Origin: JBEKYD01 sp049509915
GTDB taxonomy: Bacteria; Acidobacteriota; Terriglobia; Bryobacterales; Bryobacteraceae
Length of the DNA: 9,886 nt
Direction of reading: 5' to 3'
NCBI GenBank assembly: GCA_049509915.1
Contig: JBEKZL010000270.1
Span: 1 to 9,886, forward strand
The notes below the pieces were generated by a model. The model made no database searches, had not been told where the DNA came from, and worked only from the letters and a program-made list of their open reading frames with translations. Positions 1 to 7,100 of the stretch are shown here, one piece after another; position 1 is the stretch's first letter; each line of letters starts with the position of its first letter. The translations under genes and the position numbers were made by a program.

Positions 1-1310
1 CAGGCAACGATTGCGATCAAAAAGTGTAGGGTAAAAGAGAGCCCTTGCAGGCTTCTCGGCGTTCCGACTCCATACAAGCTTCTCAGCAGTAGTCCCAGAT
101 TCATTCCGGCCACATGGACCAGCAGCCGTTTGAGAATGTTGTGGTGTTTGCGCAGCTGGGTTCGTCGCATGCCGCCGGTCTCATAGCAGTGGGCGAACGT
201 CCGCTCGATCAACTCGCCGCGCTTGCGTAGCAGTTGCTTGCCCTTCGGCCGCTGTAACCGCTGCCGGTTCGCATACACCGCTTGCGGTTCGGCTTCCTTG
301 CCCACCCAGTGCCGTTTCCCTGCCTGCTTCTTCTCTGGAATATACGTCCGGACTCCGGTTTCGCGCCGTTGTTTGAGGAGCGGCCCGCTGTGGTATCCCC
401 TGTCTGCCACCACTTCCTCGATCCCGCCCAGGTTCACCCGCGGCTCCTCCAGCGGCTGGGCTTCGGCTTCCCGCCCGATCAACGCGGCGACCCGGATGCC
501 CGCCTCCGCCAGGGTTTCCTTCACCGTCGTGGTATCGCCCAGATCGGCGGCTTGCAACGTCACCGCCACCACCGCGCCGGTGTCCATGTCCACGGCGTGC
601 TCGGCCTTGTGCGCCAGGTGCGTGCTTCCGTCTTTCATCTTGCTGATGCGGGCGTCCGGATCGTGCGGGTTCACCCAATCCTGGTTCGATCCCTTCTTTT
701 TCCGCTGGCGGTCCACTCGCGCCAGATCTTCCCGCGTGGGAGTCGCGATCCCCGACTGTTGCGCCAATCCCGTCAGAAACGCTTCGTAGCTCTCCCCGTT
801 GTCTCGCCGCACGATCAAACGCAACGCCGCATTGGCCTCCAAAGTGGTGGCGTCAATCGCAACCCGCTTGCCCTTCACCAAACCGGCATCCGCCAACAAT
901 GCTACGACCCACCCAAACACCTCGCGATGCGTCTCCAGATCGATCAGTCGCCGCGTCCGCGAGACCGTGGTGTGGTCCGGCGCCCCCTCGTCCAGCGGAA
1001 TCCCCACGAACTCCCGAATCGAGAGCGAGTCTCCCGCCCGCCACGCGATTCCCCGCTCACTGTCGATGGCTTCGAAGTAGCCGACCCGCAGCAGCCGAAA
1101 TCGGAAGGGCCAAGGCACGTTCTGGGGGATGAGGCATAATCCTGCGCCGGGCCGGCGAATGCGACCGTGGCCGAACTTTCTGCGCCTCCAGTGGCTTGCG
1201 ATATTTACGGGTATCGAGGCAGCTTCTAACCTAAGAACCTGATCCGGACCGTCATAAGAGAGCCCCTGCTGGACTTGGCCGATGATCCGAATTTTTCCTG
1301 ATCCATGCAT
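1..1310 (-). CDS. DDE transposase of the IS1182/IS5-like (IS4 superfamily) type, C-terminus cut by the window edge, N-terminus degenerate or replaced
   Basis: The frame is open from the only in-frame ATG (1308-1310) down to base 3 with no stop, so the gene continues left of the window. From about 1100 downwards the protein matches a widespread IS transposase family. Visible motifs are YFEAIDSERGIAWR (from 1079), VAIDATTLEANAALR with the first catalytic Asp at 852-854, a KMKDGSTHLAHKAEHAVD block, VADRGYHS with the second Asp at 402-404, the final Glu in ELIERTFAH at 204-206, and GTPRSLQGL near the edge. All three DDE residues lie in one frame. The first 75 or so residues after ATG 1310 do not resemble the usual N-terminal domain of the family (HPFY..LN, FYA..GRPSLPPG). 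The 5' part is therefore probably decayed or replaced, and a start at GTG 1116-1118 is also possible. A GGAG lies 10 nt before ATG 1310. Activity is doubtful. The exact IS family name is from memory and was not searched. Confidence 0.82.
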   Translation of the reverse strand, partial: MHGSGKIRIIGQVQQGLSYDGPDQVLRLEAASIPVNIASHWRRRKFGHGRIRRPGAGLCLIPQNVPWPFRFRLLRVGYFEAIDSERGIAWRAGDSLSIREFVGIPLDEGAPDHTTVSRTRRLIDLETHREVFGWVVALLADAGLVKGKRVAIDATTLEANAALRLIVRRDNGESYEAFLTGLAQQSGIATPTREDLARVDRQRKKKGSNQDWVNPHDPDARISKMKDGSTHLAHKAEHAVDMDTGAVVAVTLQAADLGDTTTVKETLAEAGIRVAALIGREAEAQPLEEPRVNLGGIEEVVADRGYHSGPLLKQRRETGVRTYIPEKKQAGKRHWVGKEAEPQAVYANRQRLQRPKGKQLLRKRGELIERTFAHCYETGGMRRTQLRKHHNILKRLLVHVAGMNLGLLLRSLYGVGTPRSLQGLSFTLHFLIAIVA

Positions 1311-1344
1311 GACTCATCGTCTCCGAATCGGCTTTGATCGGCGG

Positions 1345-3048
1345 TCACAGGGAAAGCAGCTTTTTGACTGCGCCATCGACGAAAGCAGCCTCGATAATTT
1401 TGCGGGCGGCGAAATCGACGTTCAGCTCTTGCAGGAGTCCATCGGCCGCAGCGCAAATCTGGTCTTTCACCTTCTGCCGCTTATTTTCATCGACCTTCGA
1501 CAGATCGACATGGTTGAGATTGGGGTCGATGGGGTCGATGGGCTTCGGTGTCCAGTGGAGGTTCGCGAAGATGCTACCGGGCTGGGCCTTATATTGCCGT
1601 AGCTTCTGCTGGGCCACGCTGCGTCCGTAATCATAGTCATGCTTTCGATAACTTACATCGAAAAAGCCTTCGAATGCGTCGAGTCCGTTACCGGCGAGCT
1701 CCGTCGCGTCGGCGACGAAATCGTAAATGAGCATCTCTTCCTTTTCGTGGAGGCCCGCAGCCAATTCGAGAATCAGCACGGAGTCGAGCCAGGCATCGGC
1801 TGTGGTGAGATCTACGCCGAAACAGGAGTACTCCGACGCGTACTGCTGCCGGAGTTGGTCGCGGGCGGCATCGAGATTGGCCTTGGCGGTGAGGGTCATG
1901 GTGCCGTCGATCTGGAAGAATTCCTGGAGCAACGCGGCGGAGACAGGCTGGGTCTGGGCAGCTGTCAGTGTCTTGTTCAGGAACAGGTTCTGTAACCGAT
2001 CGGCGCGTTTGTCCAGTAAATGGAGCTTCTTATTGATGTCTTCGGCCATGATCCAGTCCTGAAAGCCAGCCTGACCGATGACGGAAAGCGCGATGCGATC
2101 GAGAACAACCTTGTAATCAGCAACCGCCGCGCCAAAGGCGGTGGAAGGGTCGGCTGCGGGGTCAGTGGTATACAGAATCTCTTGCGAGGTTTTTGGCTGT
2201 GGGGCGATAAAACAATAGCCGCGATCCAAAGCGTTGAGGTGGCCGTCCGGTAGCAGCTCCACAAGATTCTTGGCCATGCCGAGAGGCTCGTTTTGAAACA
2301 CGCCGCCGTCCGTATACGTGAAACGGCGGCTGGGGTTGCCGCCCCAGAGCTCCTTGACGAGAAACTCGCTGGGATAATCGACCATGTTACGGGCTAAATC
2401 CTGGACGCGAAAGGCGAAAGGAAACGCGCCACAGGCGACGGCGGCGGTGCGAATGGTCTCCCAAAGCTCGGGGCGGTCGTCGGAGATTGCATGCAACGGA
2501 AGCACAAGCTGATCCTGATGGTCCGTGTAGACGAACTGGCCTCCACTGCTGGTCTTCCGACAGTAATCGACGCCATTCAGATTGGACAGGGCGAGGCCGA
2601 GTTGTAGCTTCCCGCCGGCCGAGAGGGCTGGGTGTGGCAACGGAGGTGGTGGCGGACTGTCCTGATAGCGGCCCTTGAGGTAGGTCTCGGAAATAGCAAT
2701 AACGCAATCGGAAGAAAAGATGGAATGCGTCGGCGACTCATCCGCGCTACGGGCGAGCAGCTTCGAAATATCGATGTCCTGAACCCACGCGTTATAGAGC
2801 GGATTGTCGTAAGGAAGATTCATCGCAGCTCCGTCGAAGAGCAGACGCTGCGCGATCATAGAGACAGTCATGCCGCCGGCAGAGGCTCCGGTGAGAACAT
2901 CGATTCCGATACGCTCATCGGGAACTGTGTTCTGATTGGCCCACTGGTTGTGCTGGGAAAGCGCGTCGAGGATCTCGAAGGCGACACCAGATTCGTAGCT
3001 CCCCAGCGAGACCGCACCGGCAATGGTAAGGGCTAGATGTTTCGCCAT
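1345..3048 (-). CDS. patatin-like phospholipase family protein
   Basis: A 567-residue protein with a patatin-type Ser-Asp lipid acyl hydrolase fold in its N-terminal half. The start is fixed by AGGAAGG (3054-3060) 5 nt before the ATG. The nucleophile elbow is GASAG at residues 54-58 (Ser56). The catalytic Asp is in the DGG motif at 247-249 (YTDGGVFQNEP), and a CGAFPFAF segment near 207-214 matches the usual A-x-P-x-AFP helix. The oxyanion loop at residues 10-16 is AGAVSLG rather than the common DGGGxxG, a variant seen in patatin-related proteins. Residues 131-140 form a proline-rich loop. Residues after about 260 are mostly helical-looking and I do not recognise them. No signal peptide or membrane segment is evident, so a cytoplasmic or membrane-surface esterase/phospholipase is likely; the substrate is unknown. 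The gene is GC-poorer than the right half of the window (33 of 60 bases at 1381-1440 versus 39 of 60 at 8281-8340) and lies next to a damaged transposase, which suggests acquisition by transfer. Confidence 0.88.
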   Translation of the reverse strand: MAKHLALTIAGAVSLGSYESGVAFEILDALSQHNQWANQNTVPDERIGIDVLTGASAGGMTVSMIAQRLLFDGAAMNLPYDNPLYNAWVQDIDISKLLARSADESPTHSIFSSDCVIAISETYLKGRYQDSPPPPPLPHPALSAGGKLQLGLALSNLNGVDYCRKTSSGGQFVYTDHQDQLVLPLHAISDDRPELWETIRTAAVACGAFPFAFRVQDLARNMVDYPSEFLVKELWGGNPSRRFTYTDGGVFQNEPLGMAKNLVELLPDGHLNALDRGYCFIAPQPKTSQEILYTTDPAADPSTAFGAAVADYKVVLDRIALSVIGQAGFQDWIMAEDINKKLHLLDKRADRLQNLFLNKTLTAAQTQPVSAALLQEFFQIDGTMTLTAKANLDAARDQLRQQYASEYSCFGVDLTTADAWLDSVLILELAAGLHEKEEMLIYDFVADATELAGNGLDAFEGFFDVSYRKHDYDYGRSVAQQKLRQYKAQPGSIFANLHWTPKPIDPIDPNLNHVDLSKVDENKRQKVKDQICAAADGLLQELNVDFAARKIIEAAFVDGAVKKLLSL

Positions 3049-3053
3049 GACTG

Positions 3054-3060
3054 CCTTCCT
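3054..3060 (-). promoter_or_regulatory. ribosome binding site of the patatin-like gene
   Basis: On the minus strand AGGAAGG precedes ATG 3048 with a 5-nt spacer. It is the strongest Shine-Dalgarno match in the window and supports the chosen start. A TATACT hexamer on the same strand (3141-3146) could be a -10 element giving a leader of about 90 nt, but no good -35 box sits 16-18 bp upstream of it. Confidence 0.6.
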
Positions 3061-3270
3061 TTCATTCAGCGCAAAGATTGTGGATGCAAACTATGAAATG
3101 TAATCGGGTGCACAAATGCGAATGAAGTTAAGCATTTCGAAGTATACGACAACTTTGGGGCGGTTGTTTGCTCGAGATGCCGCACTCTGAACTCAGGTGA
3201 TCGCGCGCCACAGTGGGACAGCTCCCCGCTGCCCGCTGAGCAGCGATTGCTCGGACAGAATGTGCCAGCC

Positions 3271-3288
3271 TCGGTAGAGCGCTACCGA
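3271..3288. repeat. perfect 7-bp hairpin (TCGGTAG-AGCG-CTACCGA)
   Basis: TCGGTAG (3271-3277) and CTACCGA (3282-3288) are exact reverse complements around the 4-nt loop AGCG. The hairpin lies inside a divergent intergenic region about 175-195 bases upstream of the isomerase-like start. It could be an operator half-site pair or a leader hairpin. There is no T-run after it on either strand, so a terminator role is not supported. Confidence 0.4.
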
Positions 3289-3455
3289 TATCACGCCTTA
3301 ACGCTGCCCACAAACCGCGCTTGCACCGAATGCGGGAGCGATGTTTCGATTGCCAATGATCTGACCGGGCAGCCCAGTAAGCTTCCCCCAACGCCGTGGC
3401 GCCAACGTGCCCGAGAGTGTGTTCTGTTATGATGCATCAAGCAGCCGAATTGAAC

Positions 3456-3467
3456 GGAGGCCTCGTG
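3456..3467 (+). promoter_or_regulatory. GGAGG ribosome binding site deciding a GTG start
   Basis: GGAGG at 3456-3460 is followed by CCTC and then GTG (3465-3467). The spacing is short but acceptable. It favours GTG 3465 over the in-frame upstream ATGs, which would place a non-leader-like stretch before the twin-arginine signal. Confidence 0.5.
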
Positions 3468-4418
3468 AAATCAAGCGCCCCCACCCACATCACACGCCGC
3501 GCGATTCTCCAGTCCGCGGTCGCGGTAGCTGCGGCCGGAGCCGCCACCGCGCATTGGAAGCCTAAATTGGGCGTCTACTGCCGCTATTCGCCCTCCAACA
3601 TCGCCTTCGCCGGACAGGAGGGATTCACCTGCGTGCAACTGGCCGTCGGCGGCCCTATCTCGCCGGACTCGACCGACGAGCAACTCGCAGACGTGAAGCG
3701 CTCGCTTGTAGCCCGCGGACTGACCTTGGTCGCACTGAACGGAGGCGGGAACCATCTCGACCCCGCAGCCCAGCAGCGGTTCGTGAAAATCATCGAGCTC
3801 GCCGGCCGCCTAGGCGTGTCGTTCATCGGCGGCTCTTCTGGCGCTATCGCCGGCCAGCCGCTCGATCAGCAGGTGCAGGCGATTGTCAAAGCGTACGAGT
3901 CGCAGTACTTCCCCTCATGCGAGAAGTACAAAGTCAGAATCCTCTGGGAGCCCTACGTCAATCCCGCCAACATCGCGACCAGCCCCGTGGCCTTCGCCGC
4001 ACTGCTCCGCGCGTTCAACGACTCGCCATACGTCGGCATCCAGATGGACCCGTCGCATCTCGCATGGCAGATGATCGACCCCGTCGAAGCCACACGCGAA
4101 TTCGCCCAATACATTTTCAACGTGCATCTCAAGGACACCGAAATCCTCTGGCCTCTGGTGCACCGCGGTGGCATTCAGCCGGTCGACAATGCCAAGTGGT
4201 GGCGCTTCCGCCTGCCGGGCTCGGGCACGATCGATTGGAAGGGCTTTTTCACTGCCCTAGCCGATGCAGGATACGCCGGCGGGCTGAACATCGAAAATGA
4301 GGATCAGTTCTACTACCCGAGCTACGACGGCGCCGATTTCACCGAGGCCTTCAAGGAAGGCTTCCGCGTGGCACACGCCTACGTGCGCCAATTCGTGCCG
4401 CCGGGTACCCAGAAGTGA
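3465..4418 (+). CDS. Tat-exported sugar phosphate isomerase/epimerase family protein (xylose isomerase-like TIM barrel)
   Basis: With the GTG start at 3465 the protein has 317 residues. GGAGG (3456-3460) lies 4 nt upstream, and this start gives a compact twin-arginine leader: TRRAIL at residues 10-15, then an Ala/Val-rich stretch ending near AATA (26-29). In-frame ATGs at 3396, 3429 and 3432 would add 11-23 residues before the leader and have no good ribosome binding site. The mature part is an AP-endonuclease-2/xylose-isomerase-like TIM barrel. Likely divalent-metal ligands are Glu162 (WEPY), Asp195 and His198 (DPSH), His221 (VHLKD) and Glu277 or Glu279 (IENED), so the metal site looks complete. 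The family isomerises or epimerises sugars and related polyols; the substrate cannot be read from sequence. Export suggests action in the periplasm. The gene stands alone on the plus strand and converges on the PQQ dehydrogenase gene. Confidence 0.87.
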   Translation: MKSSAPTHITRRAILQSAVAVAAAGAATAHWKPKLGVYCRYSPSNIAFAGQEGFTCVQLAVGGPISPDSTDEQLADVKRSLVARGLTLVALNGGGNHLDPAAQQRFVKIIELAGRLGVSFIGGSSGAIAGQPLDQQVQAIVKAYESQYFPSCEKYKVRILWEPYVNPANIATSPVAFAALLRAFNDSPYVGIQMDPSHLAWQMIDPVEATREFAQYIFNVHLKDTEILWPLVHRGGIQPVDNAKWWRFRLPGSGTIDWKGFFTALADAGYAGGLNIENEDQFYYPSYDGADFTEAFKEGFRVAHAYVRQFVPPGTQK

Positions 4419-4442
4419 AGACTGATCGGCGGTGGTTGATCA

Positions 4443-4498
4443 ATGTTTAGCCCGCCTCCGCCGTATGACACAGCGGGATAAGGCGGAGGCCCCAACAT
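4443..4498 (+). terminator. inverted repeat downstream of the isomerase-like gene, possible terminator
   Basis: GCCTCCGCC (4454-4462) and GGCGGAGGC (4482-4490) form a perfect 9-bp GC-rich stem with a 19-nt loop. An outer 5-bp arm, ATGTT (4443-4447) with AACAT (4494-4498), can close it across an asymmetric internal loop. It begins 25 nt after the stop codon of the isomerase-like gene, where a terminator is expected. There is no U-tract, so classical intrinsic termination is not shown; it may instead protect the 3' end. Confidence 0.4.
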
Positions 4499-4570
4499 GC
4501 TGCGACGGGCGTGCGGCCCTAAAGGCGACCTCCGAATTCATGAGAGAAGCCAACCGCAAGGTCAGACGGC

Positions 4571-4600
4571 AGGGCGCTTCACGCGGATGTGAAGAACCCT
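4571..4600. repeat. two-part stem-loop in the convergent intergenic region
   Basis: CTTCAC (4577-4582) pairs with GTGAAG (4589-4594) around a 6-nt loop. Across a 2x2 internal loop, AGGG (4571-4574) pairs with CCCT (4597-4600). This gives 10 base pairs over 30 nt. The function is unknown; no run of T follows. Confidence 0.35.
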
Positions 4601-4730
4601 ACTGAGGCGGCTTCATCGGTGACGGTGACGACGGGGCCAGATCGCCATTGTGTTTACGAGCGTGTTGAATAATGCCAAGATCAACGGCGCTCGGATTACG
4701 AGTCCGTAGAGGCGCGACTGCGGCGGGGGG

Positions 4731-4758
4731 CTGCCCCACTGAGCGCCCCTCGGGGCAG
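4731..4758. repeat. 7-bp stem-loop CTGCCCC/GGGGCAG
   Basis: CTGCCCC (4731-4737) is the exact reverse complement of GGGGCAG (4752-4758), with a 14-nt loop. An alternative tight pairing of GCCCC (4745-4749) with GGGGC (4752-4756) would compete with it. It has no clear terminator features. Confidence 0.3.
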
Positions 4759-4871
4759 GCGGACACTTACCTCGTGCGGAGGCGAACGCTAATCCTCCAA
4801 ATCATCGGCGTCTCCCCGGACGGAAGCAAAACGGAAGGGGCCCCGGATTGAAGTGCAGATACCGGCGGCTC

Positions 4872-4888
4872 CTGCCCGCGCCGGGCAG
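4872..4888 (-). terminator. compact GC hairpin after the PQQ dehydrogenase gene, possible terminator
   Basis: CTGCCCG (4872-4878) and CGGGCAG (4882-4888) form a perfect 7-bp stem with a 3-nt loop, about 70 nt beyond the stop codon of the minus-strand PQQ dehydrogenase. The position and stability suit transcript-end formation. No U-tract follows on the minus strand, so the terminator call is tentative. Confidence 0.35.
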
Positions 4889-4957
4889 CGGAAGGCGCGA
4901 AACCACTGGTCCCGCAATGCCTACCGATAAATCCCGAAATATCGCCGGCAGTCTGAC

Positions 4958-7066
4958 TTACCGCCCCAGCGTCCTGCTTAGGTATTCGACGATCACCTTG
5001 ACGTCCGCTTCCGACACTTGGGCCCCACGAGCCACCATATTTTGCACTACCGCGTTCCAATCGGCGGGGACCTTATGCTGGCTCGTCACAACCTCCAGGG
5101 CGTGACACCCGGTCCCACAGGTCTTGTCGACCAACGCACGGGCCCCACCGGGCGGTAGGACAGCGGGGGCGAAGGGCCCCACTTTTGGGACACCGCGTCG
5201 GGCCGCAGCCGCCGCGGCGACAGCCCTCGAAACCGCTGCCGGCAGGGGCTTTCGTGGCACATTGGGCAGCGCAAACGCCACCAGTGTGTTGCTGACCGGC
5301 CCGCCAAAGAACCCCCCTCCCCCAGCCGCCATCAGAGCGACGTATTGGCGGCCGTCGCGGCCCATGTACGTCATCGGGCTGGTGTGCCCATTTGCCTCAA
5401 GCTGCGCCTCCCACAGGACCTTCCCCGCCTTCGAATCGAAAGCGCGAAAGCGGGCGTCGTTTGTGGCGCCGATGAACACCAGACCCCCGGCCGTCGCGAT
5501 GCTGCCGCCCAGATTGAGGGTCCCGGTGTCCCGCACACCGATCGCTTCCAGCGCCTCGATTCGCCCGAGTGGCGTGCGCCACGCAATGTCGCCCGACGAA
5601 AGATCCACCGCGATCATTTCTCCGAACGGCGGATTCTGGCAGGGGATATAGGTTTCGCGATTCCAGAAGCGCGCGTACGGCCCATACGCCGAGGTCCTCA
5701 GGTAATCGGCACCCCGCTTCTCCAGATGTCCCCACTGTCCGAGGTGCATCACATTGACGAATAGCAAACCGAGCACAGGGTCGACGGATACGCCGCCCCA
5801 ATTCCCGCCGCCCAGCGTACTGGGGAAGAACAGGGCGTTGCCTTCGAGCGGCAGCGGCGTATAGGGCGCGCCAATCTTCATCTGGTTGGTTTCGAACAAC
5901 TCTTTGCAGAAACGGGCGTGATCGGGGGATCGGTCATACATCTCTTCCATGCGGAAGGTGCTCTTTGCTAACGGCTGCGGCTTCAAGGGAAACGGCTGCG
6001 TCGGCGAGGTCACTTCGCCAGCTACGGTGGTCTGCGGTACGGGGCGTTCTTCCATGCCGTACACCGGCTCCCCGGTGACACGATCGAAAACGAATAGCAG
6101 CCCCATCTTGGTGATCTGCGCGACGGCTGGAATCTCGCGCCCATCGCGCCGAATGTCGAACAACGCCGGTGGCGCAGCAAGATCGTAGTCCCACAAGTCG
6201 TGATGCACCAACTGGCGATGCCACTTCTTGGCGCCTGTGCGGGCGTCGAGCGCCACCAGAGAGTTTCCATAGAGCCCGTCTCCCGCACGATCCTGGCCGT
6301 AGAAGTCAGAGGTAGGCGAACCGAGCGGTGCGTACACGATCCCGCGCTTCACATCGACCGTCATGAAGCCCCACGTGTTCGTGCCGGAGCGATTCTTCCA
6401 GGCATCGGGAGGCCAAGTCTCCGACCCCGGTTCCCCAGGCCGCGGGACGGTGTGGAATGTCCATAGGAGCTTGCCCGTGCGGGCGTCCCAGCCGCGGATG
6501 TCTCCGTAGGCGCCGGCGCTCGGCGAACCCTCGCCGTTGCTGCACCCCGTGATGATGACATCGCCGAACACCGCGGGCGGCGACTGCAAAACGTACCTCC
6601 CGTCCTTCAAATCCCCGAGCACGCCCTTCTTCAGGTCGATGCGACCCTCGTTGCCGAATCCCGGCACAGGCTTCCCGGTCGTGACGTCGAGAGCCAAAAG
6701 GTAGGGGCCATTACCCAAGAACACGCGGGGGTGCAAGCCGCCCGACCCCGGCCAATATGCCAGGCCCCGCAACGCCACCTGTGACGCGTCGTGCTTCCAT
6801 AGCAACTCGCCAGTTTCGGGCACCAGCGCATAAACGCCATCGGGAGCGGTCGCGTACATGACTCCGCCGATCACCAGCGGCACAGCCTCCGACCCGGGCT
6901 TGCCGGTGCGGAATGTCCAGGCTGGTTGGAGGCGCTCGACGTTGCCCGTTTCGATCTGCCGGAGAGAAGAGTACCGCATCGCGCCCGGATCATTTCCGAA
7001 AGATGGCCAGTCGGTCTGGGCGAAAGCTCGGCTGGCGAACAGGAGCAGTGCCGCATATCGAGTCAC
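4958..7066 (-). CDS. secreted PQQ-dependent dehydrogenase (membrane glucose dehydrogenase-like propeller) with C-terminal cytochrome c domain
   Basis: A 702-residue quinohaemoprotein that should oxidise an alcohol or sugar in the periplasm and pass electrons from PQQ to its own haem. It starts with GTG (7064-7066); an in-frame stop 9 nt upstream rules out a longer N-terminus. A short signal peptide probably ends at AFA (residues 14-16). Residues 20-600 form a PQQ beta-propeller with repeated TGxLLW-type blade motifs. HHDLWDYD (288-295), ITKMGLLFVFDR (318-329, Lys320) and SPTQPFP (354-360) closely resemble the PQQ/active-site segments of quinoprotein glucose dehydrogenase. The N-terminal membrane anchor of that enzyme is absent. 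A Pro/Ala-rich linker (601-640) leads to the cytochrome c domain: Cys650, Cys654 and His655 in CGTGCH, with Met677 as likely distal ligand. The haem motif has three residues between the cysteines rather than two. The true substrate is unknown. No pqq biosynthesis genes are present in the window. Confidence 0.9.
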   Translation of the reverse strand: MTRYAALLLFASRAFAQTDWPSFGNDPGAMRYSSLRQIETGNVERLQPAWTFRTGKPGSEAVPLVIGGVMYATAPDGVYALVPETGELLWKHDASQVALRGLAYWPGSGGLHPRVFLGNGPYLLALDVTTGKPVPGFGNEGRIDLKKGVLGDLKDGRYVLQSPPAVFGDVIITGCSNGEGSPSAGAYGDIRGWDARTGKLLWTFHTVPRPGEPGSETWPPDAWKNRSGTNTWGFMTVDVKRGIVYAPLGSPTSDFYGQDRAGDGLYGNSLVALDARTGAKKWHRQLVHHDLWDYDLAAPPALFDIRRDGREIPAVAQITKMGLLFVFDRVTGEPVYGMEERPVPQTTVAGEVTSPTQPFPLKPQPLAKSTFRMEEMYDRSPDHARFCKELFETNQMKIGAPYTPLPLEGNALFFPSTLGGGNWGGVSVDPVLGLLFVNVMHLGQWGHLEKRGADYLRTSAYGPYARFWNRETYIPCQNPPFGEMIAVDLSSGDIAWRTPLGRIEALEAIGVRDTGTLNLGGSIATAGGLVFIGATNDARFRAFDSKAGKVLWEAQLEANGHTSPMTYMGRDGRQYVALMAAGGGGFFGGPVSNTLVAFALPNVPRKPLPAAVSRAVAAAAAARRGVPKVGPFAPAVLPPGGARALVDKTCGTGCHALEVVTSQHKVPADWNAVVQNMVARGAQVSEADVKVIVEYLSRTLGR

Positions 7067-7100
7067 TTCACCACTCTACCGGAGATCGTCGCCCCGATGC

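Larger units (their letters stand above)
3049..3464. other. divergent intergenic region between the patatin-like and isomerase-like genes
   Basis: About 415 bases separate two divergently read starts, so promoters for both genes should lie here. The part next to the patatin gene (3060-3150) is AT-rich and contains the possible TATACT -10 element on the minus strand. The middle holds a compact hairpin at 3271-3288. Short open frames occur on both strands (for example 3128-3391 minus and 3247-3432 plus), but their translations show no recognisable domain, ribosome binding site or sensible composition. No RNA gene was recognised. Confidence 0.6.
4419..4957. other. 539-bp non-coding region between convergent genes, hairpin-rich
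   Basis: No convincing gene is present: all reading frames are short or give compositions unlike the neighbouring proteins. The region separates two converging genes. Besides the 4443-4498 repeat it contains three smaller hairpins: AGGG/CTTCAC with GTGAAG/CCCT (4571-4600), CTGCCCC with GGGGCAG (4731-4758) and CTGCCCG with CGGGCAG (4872-4888). I could not match it to a known RNA, group II intron or insertion sequence by eye, although a decayed element is possible. Confidence 0.5.

Noticed and set aside
282..1139. A 285-codon plus-strand open frame opposite the transposase
   Set aside because: The minus strand in this stretch encodes DDE transposase motifs with all catalytic residues in frame. 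The plus-strand product is Arg/Pro/His-rich and unrecognisable.
1345..3048. The patatin-like protein as an antiphage effector (CBASS CapV/CapE type)
   Set aside because: No cyclic nucleotide synthase, ubiquitin-like conjugation gene, NTPase or other defence partner is adjacent. A patatin fold alone does not support it.
4419..4957. A tRNA, group II intron fragment or CRISPR array in the convergent gap
   Set aside because: No cloverleaf with acceptor/T-arm consensus, no intron domain V motif and no regularly spaced repeats could be found by eye.
5124..5651. Plus-strand open frames opposite the PQQ dehydrogenase (5124-5651, 5345-5764)
   Set aside because: They overlap conserved propeller and cytochrome-domain coding sequence on the minus strand and show no protein features of their own.
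3465..7066. An operon or shared pathway linking the isomerase-like protein and the PQQ dehydrogenase
   Set aside because: The genes are convergent and separated by 539 non-coding bases with terminator-like hairpins. Only their likely periplasmic location is shared.
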